Shown here: positions 1-7,817 of the stretch, piece after piece
How positions within the stretch are numbered: the first letter of the stretch is position 1
Layout: each line of letters opens with the position of its first letter
Origin: Cellulomonas sp. PhB150
GTDB lineage: Bacteria; Actinomycetota; Actinomycetes; Actinomycetales; Cellulomonadaceae
DNA: 64,000 bases
Reading direction: 5' to 3'
NCBI RefSeq assembly: GCF_003755175.1
Contig: NZ_RKHX01000002.1
Coordinates: 62,001-126,000 of the forward strand
Notes under the pieces: generated by a model
Told to the model about the DNA's origin: nothing
Databases searched by the model: none
Seen by the model: only the letters and a program-made list of their open reading frames with translations
Translations under genes and position numbers: made by a program

Positions 1-507
1 AAGAAGCTCACGCTCGTGCACAAGCACAACGTCCTCGTGCACGCGGGCCACCTGTGGCGCCGCACGGTCGAGGCCGTCAACGCGGAGTTCCCCGACGTGA
101 CGGTCGACTACCTGCACGTCGACGCCGCCACGATCTTCCTGGTGACGAACCCGGCGCGGTTCGACGTGATCGTCACGGACAACCTGTTCGGCGACATCCT
201 CACCGACCTCGCCGCCGCGATCACGGGCGGCATCGGCCTGGCCGCGTCCGCGAACATCAACCCAGACCGCACGGCCCCGAGCATGTTCGAGCCCGTGCAC
301 GGCTCCGCGCCGGACATCGCGGGCCAGGGCAAGGCCGACCCGACCGCCACCGTGCTGTCGGTCGCGCTCCTGCTGGACCACCTGGGCCTCGCGACCCAGG
401 CGCGCGCCGTCGAGGCGGCCGTCGCGGCCGACATCGCCGAGCGCGCCGGGCGAGTACGGTCGACGGCCGAGGTGGGCAAGGACCTCGCCGCGCGCATCGC
501 CGGCTGA
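1..507 (+). CDS. leuB: 3-isopropylmalate dehydrogenase, C-terminal part (cut by window start)
   Basis: Carboxy-terminal 168 residues of 3-isopropylmalate dehydrogenase, the NAD-dependent oxidative decarboxylase of leucine synthesis in the cytoplasm. The frame is open from base 1, so the true start lies outside the window. Family landmarks are clear: [12 protein letters not shown] (Mg-binding aspartates) followed by [19 protein letters not shown], which binds NAD. It is the first of three branched-chain amino-acid genes here (with ilvE and cimA). Isocitrate or tartrate dehydrogenase relatives are less likely given the [12 protein letters not shown] motif and the neighbours. Confidence 0.95.
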   Translation, partial: KKLTLVHKHNVLVHAGHLWRRTVEAVNAEFPDVTVDYLHVDAATIFLVTNPARFDVIVTDNLFGDILTDLAAAITGGIGLAASANINPDRTAPSMFEPVHGSAPDIAGQGKADPTATVLSVALLLDHLGLATQARAVEAAVAADIAERAGRVRSTAEVGKDLAARIAG

Positions 508-609
508 CCCTCGCGCGTGCACCCCGGGCCTGCGCCCGCGCGGTTCACCTGTCCTCCCGGCCGTCGTCACCGGTAACGTCAACTCGACCCTGGTGAAAGG
601 CCCCCGCAC

Positions 610-1719
610 ATGAGCACCCTCACGTCCCCCACGTCGGCAGACCTCTTCGAGGTCCACCGGACCACCACGCCCGTCCCGGACGAGCAGCGCGAGGCAGCGC
701 TGGCCGCCCCGAAGTTCGGCACCGTGTTCACCGAGCACATGGCCCGCGTCTCGTACACGAACGAGTCGGGCTGGCAGGACCGTCGCGTCGAGAAGTACGG
801 CCCGCTGCAGCTGGACCCCGCGACCGCTGTCTTGCACTACGCGCAGGAGATCTTCGAGGGGCTCAAGGCGTACCGGCACCCGGACGGCACCGTCTGGACG
901 TTCCGGCCGAGCGCCAACGCCGCCCGCTTCGCGCGCTCGGCCCAGCGGCTCGCGCTGCCCGTGCTGCCCGAGGCCGACTTCCTGGGTGCGATCGAGGCGC
1001 TCGTGCGCACCGACCTGGCCTGGGTGCCGGCCGGCGAGGAGACGAGCCTCTACCTGCGCCCGTTCATGTACGCCTCGGAGTCGTTCCTCGGTGTGCGGCC
1101 GTCGCTCGAGGCCGAGTTCCTCGTCATCGCCTCGCCGGTCGGCCCCTACTTCGCGGGCGGCGTGCGGCCCGTCGCGATCTGGGTCGACCAGGAGTTCCAC
1201 CGCGCGGGGGCCGGTGGCACGGGTGCGGCCAAGTGCGGCGGGAACTACGCCGCGAGCCTGCTGCCGCAGCAGAACGCCTACGACAAGGGCTTCGAGCAGG
1301 TCTGCTTCCTCGACGCGTCGACGAACACGCTGCTCGAGGAGCTCGGCGGCATGAACGTGTTCCTCGTCAACGCCGACGGCAGCGTCTCCACGCCGCAGAT
1401 GTCCGGCTCGATCCTCGAGGGCGTGACGCGCTCGTCGATCATCCAGCTGCTCGTCGACGCCGGCCACGAGGTCTCCGAGCGCCCGCTGCCGATCGCCGAG
1501 GTCCGCGAGGGACTGGCCGACGGCTCCGTCGCCGAGGTGTTCGCGTGCGGCACGGCGGCCGTCATCACGCCCATCGGCCGGCTCGCGAGCGACGACTTCG
1601 ACCTGGTGGTCGGCGACGGCGAGGCCGGTCCGGTCACGACGCGCATCCGGGCCGAGCTCACGGACATCCAGTACGGCCGGTCGACCGACCGGCACAGCTG
1701 GCTGCACCGCCTGGTCTGA
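610..1719 (+). CDS. ilvE: branched-chain amino-acid aminotransferase
   Basis: 369-residue class IV PLP aminotransferase that interconverts Leu, Ile and Val with their 2-oxo acids. The length and the N-terminal segment ending in FGTVFTEHMARVSYT match the large BCAT subgroup. The PLP-binding lysine is K208 in GTGAAKCGGNYAAS, and EIFEGLKAYR and FACGTAAVITPIG are typical. ATG is preceded by GAAAGG nine bases upstream. It lies 102 bp after leuB and ends at a strong bidirectional hairpin, so it may be expressed alone or together with leuB. Confidence 0.96.
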   Translation: MSTLTSPTSADLFEVHRTTTPVPDEQREAALAAPKFGTVFTEHMARVSYTNESGWQDRRVEKYGPLQLDPATAVLHYAQEIFEGLKAYRHPDGTVWTFRPSANAARFARSAQRLALPVLPEADFLGAIEALVRTDLAWVPAGEETSLYLRPFMYASESFLGVRPSLEAEFLVIASPVGPYFAGGVRPVAIWVDQEFHRAGAGGTGAAKCGGNYAASLLPQQNAYDKGFEQVCFLDASTNTLLEELGGMNVFLVNADGSVSTPQMSGSILEGVTRSSIIQLLVDAGHEVSERPLPIAEVREGLADGSVAEVFACGTAAVITPIGRLASDDFDLVVGDGEAGPVTTRIRAELTDIQYGRSTDRHSWLHRLV

Positions 1720-1725
1720 CCACGA

Positions 1726-1766
1726 CGACGAAGGGCCGCCCCGACGCTCGGGGCGGCCCTTCGTCG
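1726..1766. terminator. bidirectional hairpin terminator between ilvE and the converging gene
   Basis: Perfect 17-bp inverted repeat: 1726-1742 pairs with 1750-1766 around a 7-base loop, seven bases after the ilvE stop codon. It lies between convergent genes and could stop transcription from both sides. There is no long T tract, which is usual in high-GC actinobacteria. Confidence 0.85.
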
Positions 1767-1774
1767 CGTCCGGG

Positions 1775-2440
1775 TCAGAGTGCGGGGACGAGCCTCGCGG
1801 TGCGGGACAGCACGCCCGAGAGCAGGGACCAGATCGCGATGCCCATCACCAGGTTGACGGCGCCGGCCGAGAGGGCGCGGTCGGTGTCGTCGGTCCAGGT
1901 GAGCGGGAGGAGCGCGGCGACGAGCGTGGTCAGGCCCATGATCCAGCCGAAGAACGCGCGCGGCCGGGGCGTCGAGATCACCAGCAGGTGCAGCAGGCCT
2001 CCGGCGACGACGGCCGCCACGGCCCCGCCGACCATGTACGCCGCCGTCGCCGAGTCGGTGTCGAACGGGTCCTGGTACGTGAGCTTGATGTCGAGGATGC
2101 TCTCGAAGATCACGACGCCCGCCAGGCCGATGAGGGCGGCGACCACGGCCGTGGCGACCACGCCGCCCCAGTAGGGTCCCGCGGCCAGACCGGCCCGCGG
2201 CGGCGCGCTGGGAACGGTGGGCAGTGCGGGGTTCGGAGCCGGGGTGGTCGCCCAGGCTGGCGGGGCGACGGCTGGCGGCGCGCTCCCCGGCTGCGGAGCC
2301 GGGGGGACGGCGGCGGCCGGGGGGACAGCAGCGGCCGGAGGGACGGCTGCGGCTGGGGGGACGGCGTCGGCCGGCGGCGGGTCGAACCGGCCCGCGGCGG
2401 GGATGCGGGTGGTCGGCGGCTGGTCCGGGGGTACTGACAT
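1775..2440 (-). CDS. proline-rich four-helix membrane protein (DUF6069-like)
   Basis: 221 residues. Residues 1-75 are Pro/Ala-rich, with four PPAAAV-type repeats, and probably disordered in the cytoplasm. Four hydrophobic segments follow at roughly 85-107, 125-148, 155-175 and 185-205. The membrane part resembles the small actinobacterial DUF6069 family of unknown function; this is a judgement from pattern, not a search. The ATG at 2440 has GAGGAG upstream and is preferred over in-frame upstream codons that would add an unlikely arginine-rich stretch. No function is assigned. Confidence 0.8.
   Translation of the reverse strand: MSVPPDQPPTTRIPAAGRFDPPPADAVPPAAAVPPAAAVPPAAAVPPAPQPGSAPPAVAPPAWATTPAPNPALPTVPSAPPRAGLAAGPYWGGVVATAVVAALIGLAGVVIFESILDIKLTYQDPFDTDSATAAYMVGGAVAAVVAGGLLHLLVISTPRPRAFFGWIMGLTTLVAALLPLTWTDDTDRALSAGAVNLVMGIAIWSLLSGVLSRTARLVPAL
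2301..2372. repeat. four 18-bp tandem repeats inside the proline-rich coding region
   Basis: Four successive 18-bp units start at 2301, 2319, 2337 and 2355, each close to GGGGGGACGGCGGCGGCC. They encode the repeated PPAAAV on the minus strand. Unit 3 has diverged slightly. Since 18 is a multiple of three, copy-number changes would keep the frame. Confidence 0.85.
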
Positions 2441-2593
2441 GAGGGCTCCTCGAGCTCGGGTGCCTGGGTCGCACGGCGGGACGGTCGCGCCGGCACGACG
2501 CCGGCATCCCGGCCAACGTAGCGAGCGGCGCGCCCGCCAGCCCGATGAACGGGAGGAATCGCTCGAAGGGAGCATGTCCACGACGTGGAACGC

Positions 2594-2623
2594 GTGACCG
2601 CACGCCGGGACGTGTGCCACGAT
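2594..2623 (+). promoter_or_regulatory. candidate promoter of the cimA leader transcript
   Basis: A GTGACC -35-like element (2594-2599) and a CACGAT -10-like element (2618-2623) are 18 bp apart. The leader GTG codon begins seven bases after the -10 element, which suits a leaderless leader-peptide mRNA. Both boxes match consensus only partly. Confidence 0.4.
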
Positions 2624-2629
2624 GACGCT

Positions 2630-2668
2630 GTGACCACCACCTCACGCCTGGCGCTCATTATCGAGTAG
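2630..2668 (+). CDS. leader peptide MTTTSRLALIIE of a putative Leu/Ile attenuator
   Basis: Twelve-codon frame starting with GTG and ending at TAG, encoding MTTTSRLALIIE. Four of the last six sense codons are branched-chain (Leu, Leu, Ile, Ile), as expected for a regulatory codon run. No Shine-Dalgarno is seen, consistent with a leaderless start. The stop codon sits at the base of the first hairpin of the attenuator. It lies upstream of cimA, the entry enzyme of the citramalate route to isoleucine. The coding call is an inference from codon content and position. Confidence 0.6.
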   Translation: MTTTSRLALIIE

Positions 2669-2722
2669 CGCATCGACCACCACGTCGATGCGCAGACCTC
2701 CCGTACCCCGGGGGGTCTTTTT
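2668..2722 (+). promoter_or_regulatory. attenuator: pause hairpin plus T-tailed terminator ahead of cimA
   Basis: Two adjacent stem-loops. The first is a perfect 10-bp stem, 2668-2677 with 2684-2693. The second pairs 2694-2702 with 2710-2718 (nine pairs, one G-U) and runs straight into TTTTT at 2718-2722, a classical intrinsic terminator 127 bases before cimA. With the Leu-Ile-Ile peptide just upstream this is the arrangement of ribosome-mediated attenuation. I did not identify a convincing antiterminator pairing by eye, so the switching mechanism remains inferred. Confidence 0.65.
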
Positions 2723-2848
2723 GTTGGTCGGGCCACCCGCCCGTGCGACTAGCGTCTCGACATCGTCGTCATTCCCGCACCACCCCCGCGGCGCAGGACG
2801 ACGCAGCACCCGCAGAGCCAGCAGGACCCGGACCGAAGAGAGCCGATC

Positions 2849-4462
2849 GTGACCGTCCCCTCGTCGCCCCAGTTCCACGTCTACGACACGACCCTGCGCG
2901 ACGGCGCGCAGCAGGAGGGGATGAACCTGTCGGTCGCCGACAAGCTCGCCATCGCCCCTCTGCTCGACGAGCTGGGGGTCGGGTTCATCGAGGGCGGCTG
3001 GCCGGGCGCGGTGCCGAAGGACACCGAGTTCTTCAAGCGCGCGGCGAAGGAGCTCGACCTGCGCAACGCCGAGCTCGCGGCGTTCGGCTCGACCCGCAAG
3101 CCGGGCGTCCGCGCGGTCGACGACCCGCAGGTGCGCGCGCTCGTCGACTCGGAGGCCCCCGTCGTCGCGATCGTCGCGAAGCACGACCTGCGGCACGCCG
3201 AGCGCGCCCTGCGCACCACGGGCGAGGAGAACATCGCGATGATCGCGGACACGGTCGCGTTCCTCGTGCGCGAGGGGCGGCGCGTGGTCGTCGACGCCGA
3301 GCACTTCTTCGACGGCTACCGGTTCGACGCGGACTACACCCGCGCCGCGGTCGTCGCCGGGTTCGAGGCGGGCGCCGAGGTCGTCGCCCTGTGCGACACC
3401 AACGGCGGCATGGTGCCGACCTGGGTCGCGGACATCGTGCACGAGCTGCGCGGGGTCGTCGGCCCCGACGCCGTGCTCGGCATGCACGCGCACAACGACT
3501 CCGGCTGCGCCGTCGCCAACACGCTCGCCGCCGTCGAGGCGGGGTGCAGCCACATCCAGGGCACGATCAACGGCTACGGCGAGCGCACCGGCAACGCCGA
3601 CCTGCTCGCGATCGTCGCCAACCTCGAGCTGAAGTACGGACGCTCGGTGCTCGCGGCGGGCGACGGCGGTCTGTCCGAGCTGACCCGGATCGCGCACGCG
3701 ATCAGCGAGATCACCAACATCTCGCCGTTCGCCCGCTCGCCGTACGTGGGGGCCAGCGCGTTCGCGCACAAGGCCGGCCTGCACGCGTCGGCGATCAAGG
3801 TGGACCCGGACCTCTACCAGCACATCGACCCGGCGCTGGTGGGCAACGACATGCGGATGCTCGTCAGCGACATGGCCGGCCGCGCGTCGATCGAGCTCAA
3901 GGGCCGCGAGCTGGGGTTCGACCTCGCGGGCCGCTCGGAGCTGCTCGGCCGGGTGACGGACCGGGTCAAGGACGCCGAGGCGAACGGCTACACGTACGAG
4001 GCGGCCGACGCGTCGTTCGAGCTGCTGCTGGTCGAGGAGATCGACGGCGAGCGCCCGCAGTACTTCCGGGTGGAGTCCTGGCGCACCATCGTCGAGCGCA
4101 GCGGGAGCCGCGGCACGCCCGCGACGGCGGAGGCGACGGTCAAGCTGCACGCGGGCGGCGAGCGGCACGTCAGCACGGGGGAGGGCAACGGCCCGGTCAA
4201 CGCCCTCGACCACGCGCTGCGGCAGGCGCTCATCAAGGTCTACCCCGAGCTCGAGGCGTTCGAGCTGATCGACTTCAAGGTGCGCATCCTCGACTCGATG
4301 CACGGCACGGACGCGGTGACGCGCGTGCTCATCGAGACCAGCGACGGGCAGACCGCGTGGAGCACGGTCGGCGTCGGTCCGAACCTGCTCGAGGCCGCCT
4401 GGGAGGCCCTCACCGACTCGGCCATCTGGGGGTTGCGCAACCGCGGCGTCGCGCCGCGCTGA
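2849..4462 (+). CDS. cimA: (R)-citramalate synthase
   Basis: 537-residue member of the DRE-TIM metallolyase family; condenses pyruvate and acetyl-CoA to citramalate, feeding 2-oxobutyrate and hence isoleucine synthesis. DTTLRDG is at residues 13-19 and the metal histidines are H213 and H215 in HAHNDSG. The C-terminal third is the LeuA allosteric (regulatory) domain, as in Leptospira-type CimA, and the length suits that family better than 2-isopropylmalate synthase or homocitrate synthase. GTG start after GAAGAGAG. Expression is probably controlled by the attenuator at 2630-2722. Confidence 0.93.
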   Translation: MTVPSSPQFHVYDTTLRDGAQQEGMNLSVADKLAIAPLLDELGVGFIEGGWPGAVPKDTEFFKRAAKELDLRNAELAAFGSTRKPGVRAVDDPQVRALVDSEAPVVAIVAKHDLRHAERALRTTGEENIAMIADTVAFLVREGRRVVVDAEHFFDGYRFDADYTRAAVVAGFEAGAEVVALCDTNGGMVPTWVADIVHELRGVVGPDAVLGMHAHNDSGCAVANTLAAVEAGCSHIQGTINGYGERTGNADLLAIVANLELKYGRSVLAAGDGGLSELTRIAHAISEITNISPFARSPYVGASAFAHKAGLHASAIKVDPDLYQHIDPALVGNDMRMLVSDMAGRASIELKGRELGFDLAGRSELLGRVTDRVKDAEANGYTYEAADASFELLLVEEIDGERPQYFRVESWRTIVERSGSRGTPATAEATVKLHAGGERHVSTGEGNGPVNALDHALRQALIKVYPELEAFELIDFKVRILDSMHGTDAVTRVLIETSDGQTAWSTVGVGPNLLEAAWEALTDSAIWGLRNRGVAPR

Positions 4463-4539
4463 GCGAGTCCGCTGCGCGCACGCGCGTCGCGGCATAGCCT
4501 CGGAGGGACAGCACGGACGACGACGAGGGGAGCGGCCCG

Positions 4540-5427
4540 TTGGCCGGCACACAGCCGCAGCCGCCCGGACCTGGCGCGTCCTCCGAGCAGGTGGAGGAGC
4601 GTTCGCGCTGGTGGTGGTGGCTCGTGGTGGTCGCCGTCGTCGTGGTCGTCGTCCTGCTCGTCGTCCAGCCGTGGGCCGAGCACCAGACCGAGCCGCCCCC
4701 CGGGACGAGCCCGTCGTCGGCCTCGGACGTGCCGAGCGCGCCCAGCACGGCCCCCAGCCCCACCTCGACGACGCCCGCCACACCGGCGCCCGTGCCGGGT
4801 GCTGACGCGGTGTTCGACACGACCACCCTCGCCACCCTGTTCGTCACGGACGCCGACCTCGTCGCGGACGTCCCGGCGGCCGCGGGCACCCCGCTGCAGC
4901 CCGGCATCGGCGCGGGCGACCTGGCGTGGGGGCTCCCGAGCGGCTCGACGATCGAGCCCGCGTCCTGCACCACCGCCGTCACGGTGGTCGACTCCGAGCC
5001 CGACGCGTTCGACGCCCGGTCGTCGTCGAACGAGGCGCTCGACTGGGAGCAGCGCGTCACCGTGCTCGACGACGGGACCGACGCACGCGAGGCGTTCGCC
5101 GACCTCGTCACGACGGTCGACGCGTGCCCCGAGTACAGCCAGGTGAACCCCGGGGTCGACGGCTCGAGCTGGGTCGCCCAGCCCGCGATCGAGGGGCAGG
5201 GTGCCTACCCGTCGATCGTGCAGGAGATCACCCACCGCTCGGAGGGCAGCTCGCTGCCCGAGTACCGTGGCCACATGCTCGTCGGGAACGCGATCGTGAC
5301 CTGGACAGCCACCTCGCTGGCCGTCGACACGGCACCGGACGCCGCCCTCGCGACCCTGGGTGACCCGGCCAGCCTCAACGCCATGGTGCAGGCCCGCGCG
5401 CAGCAGGCCGTGGGCGGGCTGGGCTGA
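4540..5427 (+). CDS. membrane-anchored extracytoplasmic protein, possible PknH-like sensor fold
   Basis: 295 residues from TTG, chosen because GAGGGGAG lies just upstream and a TAGCCT -10 box is at 4495-4500. A short cytoplasmic tail precedes one transmembrane helix at residues about 25-43 (WWWW then a Val run), then a Pro/Ser/Thr-rich linker to about 90 and an extracytoplasmic domain with two cysteines (PASCTT and VDACPEYSQ). The spacing of cysteines and tryptophans resembles PknH-type sensor domains of actinobacteria, but that is tentative. It ends two bases before the lipoate ligase gene, so the two may be cotranscribed. Confidence 0.75.
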   Translation: MAGTQPQPPGPGASSEQVEERSRWWWWLVVVAVVVVVVLLVVQPWAEHQTEPPPGTSPSSASDVPSAPSTAPSPTSTTPATPAPVPGADAVFDTTTLATLFVTDADLVADVPAAAGTPLQPGIGAGDLAWGLPSGSTIEPASCTTAVTVVDSEPDAFDARSSSNEALDWEQRVTVLDDGTDAREAFADLVTTVDACPEYSQVNPGVDGSSWVAQPAIEGQGAYPSIVQEITHRSEGSSLPEYRGHMLVGNAIVTWTATSLAVDTAPDAALATLGDPASLNAMVQARAQQAVGGLG

Positions 5428-5429
5428 GG

Positions 5430-6506
5430 ATGCACGGCGAGTACAAGGTGCCCGGCGGCAAGCTCGTCGCGGTGGACCTCGAGGTGCGCGACGGCGTGCT
5501 GGCCGACGTCGTCGTCAGTGGCGACTTCTTCCTCGAGCCCGACGAGGCCCTCGACGTGCTCGGTCCGTCGCTCGACGGCCTCCCCGAGGACTCCACGCCG
5601 GCCCGGCTGGCCCAGGCGGTCACCGACGGTCTGGCTGCTGCCGAGTCCGCCGGGCGGATCGCCGGACCGGTCTCGATGGTCGGTTTCGACGCCCGTGCCG
5701 TCGCGCTCGCGGTCCGGCGGGCGCTCGGCTACTCGACCGCCTGGTCGGACCACACGTTCGAGCTCATCCACCCCGGGCCGATGTCGCCGGCCGTGAACGC
5801 CGCGCTCGACCAGGTGCTCACCGCCGAGCTCGCCGCGGGCCGCCGGGGGCCGACGCTGCGGTTCTGGGAGTGGGTCGAGCCGGCCGTGATCATCGGCTCG
5901 TTCCAGTCGCTGCGCAACGAGGTCGACCTCGAGGCGGCGCAACGGTACGGGATCACCGTGGTGCGCCGGATCTCCGGCGGCGGCGCGATGTTCATGGAGG
6001 CGGGCAACTGCATCACCTTCTCGCTCGTCGTGCCGGCCTCGCTCGTCGACGCGATGACCTTCGAGGAGTCCTACGCGTTCCTCAACCAGTGGGTGCTGGG
6101 CGCGCTCGCGGACGTGGGTGTGCAGGCGTTCGTCACGGGGCTCAACGACATCGCGTCGCCCGCCGGCAAGCTCGCCGGCTCCGCGCAGAAGCGGATGGTC
6201 GGGGGCGCGGTGCTGCACCACGTGACGATGAGCTACGACATCGACGCGGACAAGATGCTCGAGGTGCTGCGCATCGGGCGCGAGAAGCTGTCCGACAAGG
6301 GCACCACGTCGGCGAACAAGCGCGTCGACCCGGTCCGCTCGCAGACGCAGCTGCCGCGCGAGGCCGTCATCGAGGCGTTCGCCGCGCATTTCCGCGCGCG
6401 GTACGACGTCGTGGACGGCGCGCTCACGGACGACGAGCTGGCGCAGGCGCACGAGCTGGTGCGGACCAAGTTCGCGGACGACGCCTGGACCGCGCGCGTA
6501 CCGTGA
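5430..6506 (+). CDS. lipoate-protein ligase A family protein with permuted domain order
   Basis: 358 residues. Residues 1-90 resemble the accessory (C-terminal) domain of LplA, with VPGGKLVAVDLEVRDG and SGDFFLEPDEAL. Residues about 110-350 are the biotin/lipoate ligase fold, with RRISGGGAMF (SGGG at 182-185) and the catalytic-type lysine K247 in SPAGKLAGSAQKR. In E. coli LplA the accessory domain comes last, so the order here is reversed. Expected role is attaching lipoate or octanoate to E2 or GcvH proteins in the cytoplasm. ATG follows the preceding stop by two bases. Confidence 0.85.
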   Translation: MHGEYKVPGGKLVAVDLEVRDGVLADVVVSGDFFLEPDEALDVLGPSLDGLPEDSTPARLAQAVTDGLAAAESAGRIAGPVSMVGFDARAVALAVRRALGYSTAWSDHTFELIHPGPMSPAVNAALDQVLTAELAAGRRGPTLRFWEWVEPAVIIGSFQSLRNEVDLEAAQRYGITVVRRISGGGAMFMEAGNCITFSLVVPASLVDAMTFEESYAFLNQWVLGALADVGVQAFVTGLNDIASPAGKLAGSAQKRMVGGAVLHHVTMSYDIDADKMLEVLRIGREKLSDKGTTSANKRVDPVRSQTQLPREAVIEAFAAHFRARYDVVDGALTDDELAQAHELVRTKFADDAWTARVP

Positions 6507-6510
6507 CGCC

Positions 6511-6909
6511 ATGAAGACGATCCTGAACATCATCTGGCTGGTGCTCGCGGGCTTCTGGATGGCGCTCGGCTACGTGGCGGCGGGCATCCTGTGCTGCATC
6601 CTCATCATCACCATCCCGTTCGGGATCGCCTCGTTCCGGATCGCCGGGTACGCGCTGTGGCCGTTCGGCCGGACGGTCGTCGACAAGCCCACGTCCGGCG
6701 CGTGGTCGGTCATCGGCAACGTCGTGTGGTTCATCGTGGCCGGCATCTGGCTGGCCATCGGGCACATCGCCACCGGCATCGCGCTGTGCCTCACGATCAT
6801 CGGGATCCCGCTGGGCATCGCGAGCTTCAAGATGGTGCCGATCTCGCTGTTCCCGCTCGGCAAGGACATCGTGCCGTCCGACCGGATGATGGCGGCGTAC
6901 GGGCAGTAG
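6511..6909 (+). CDS. yccF: YccF family inner-membrane protein
   Basis: 132-residue integral membrane protein made of two copies of a YccF repeat. Each has a hydrophobic pair and an ITIPFGIASFR / IIGIPLGIASFK motif, then WPFG or FPLG. The family is widespread and of unknown function. It starts four bases after the lipoate ligase stop codon and ends head to head with the DUF202 pair on the other strand. Confidence 0.9.
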   Translation: MKTILNIIWLVLAGFWMALGYVAAGILCCILIITIPFGIASFRIAGYALWPFGRTVVDKPTSGAWSVIGNVVWFIVAGIWLAIGHIATGIALCLTIIGIPLGIASFKMVPISLFPLGKDIVPSDRMMAAYGQ

Positions 6910-7221
6910 TCAGCGACCGATCGCGAAGACCAGCGCCCCGAGCCCGAGCAACGCGGTCACGACGGCGCACGCGGTGACGAGCCGGGCGCCCGCGATCTGC
7001 TGGCTCGCGCGGCGGTAGGAGCCCCACGCCAGGGCACCGGCCAGCACGATGCCGACCATCCCCAGCGCGATCGCGCCCGGGCCGAGGACAGGCTCCAGCA
7101 CCTTCACCGAGGCGATGGAAGCGCCGAGCAGCGCCAGGCTCGTGCGTCGCCAGGCCAGCTGCGTGCGGTGGGGCTGCAGCCCGGCGTCGCCCTCGTGGCG
7201 CGTGGGCCAGGCGTCGGTCAT
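6910..7221 (-). CDS. DUF202 family membrane protein
   Basis: 103 residues with three predicted transmembrane helices. The N-terminal motif LQPHRTQLAWRRTSLALLGA is the DUF202 signature (RTxLAWxRTxLA). Function is unknown. It follows a second DUF202 gene 13 bases upstream on the same strand, so the two are likely one operon, possibly forming a heteromeric membrane complex. It abuts the yccF stop codon with no gap, a convergent junction. Confidence 0.88.
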   Translation of the reverse strand: MTDAWPTRHEGDAGLQPHRTQLAWRRTSLALLGASIASVKVLEPVLGPGAIALGMVGIVLAGALAWGSYRRASQQIAGARLVTACAVVTALLGLGALVFAIGR

Positions 7222-7234
7222 CCCCGGTCGACCC

Positions 7235-7600
7235 TCACAGCAGGCTGCCGACGAGGACGACGACGCCGGCCAGGATCACGCCGAATGCGAGCAGCGCCGA
7301 CCCGGTGGGCGCGGGGAGCGGCACGGACGTCCGGGCCGCGCGCTCGGCACGCGCCCAGCCCAGCCAGGCCCACAGGGGCGAGGCGATGCCGAGCAGGATG
7401 AGCAGGATCGACGCGCTGGTCCGCCAGGGTCCGGAGATCGGCAGCTCGATCGCCTCGAGCGCGACGCCGCCGGCCAGCAGCGCGAGGGACGTGCGGATCC
7501 AGGCGAGGAACGTGCGCTCGTTGGCGAGCGTGAACCGCGGGTCCGGTTCGGAGCCCACGCCGAAGACCCAGCGGGGACGGCGGGAGTCGGGGTCGGCCAC
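7235..7600 (-). CDS. YidH family DUF202 membrane protein
   Basis: 121 residues with three hydrophobic segments. The signature FTLANERTFLAWIRTSLALLA at about 23-43 identifies the YidH branch of DUF202. GTG start; a CATACT box on the same strand ends six bases before it, so the mRNA may be leaderless. First gene of a two-gene DUF202 operon. Pairs of YidH-like and short DUF202 proteins are common in actinobacteria; the function is not known. Confidence 0.88.
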   Translation of the reverse strand: MADPDSRRPRWVFGVGSEPDPRFTLANERTFLAWIRTSLALLAGGVALEAIELPISGPWRTSASILLILLGIASPLWAWLGWARAERAARTSVPLPAPTGSALLAFGVILAGVVVLVGSLL

Positions 7601-7671
7601 AGCACCAGTATGGCCGCCGAGGTATCTGCGGACGGGGACGTCGGCTCCTGGCCTGCGACGAAGGAGGACCG

Positions 7672-7815
7672 ATGTCGCCCCAGCTGGACCGAGAGCTGCG
7701 TCGCCTGTCCGTGCTGCAGGCCCGTGAGGTGGTCGCGCGCCGGCGGCGCTCCGTGCGCGTGCGCCAGGAGGTCGTGCTCCGCGGCGGGCGAGCGGTCGCG
7801 CGCGCGTCCCGCTGA
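7672..7815 (+). CDS. small basic protein of 47 residues, unknown
   Basis: A 47-codon frame that begins MSPQLDRELRRLSVLQAREV and continues with an Arg/Val-rich tail (RRRRSVRVRQ). The reason to call it is the ribosome-binding site: AAGGAGG five bases before ATG, the best such site in this part of the window. The first half is amphipathic-helix-like and the whole is strongly basic, so RNA, DNA or membrane-surface binding is possible. It sits alone between the DUF202 operon and yggS, ending two bases before the yggS stop. I do not recognise a family. Confidence 0.6.
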   Translation: MSPQLDRELRRLSVLQAREVVARRRRSVRVRQEVVLRGGRAVARASR

Positions 7816-7817
7816 GG

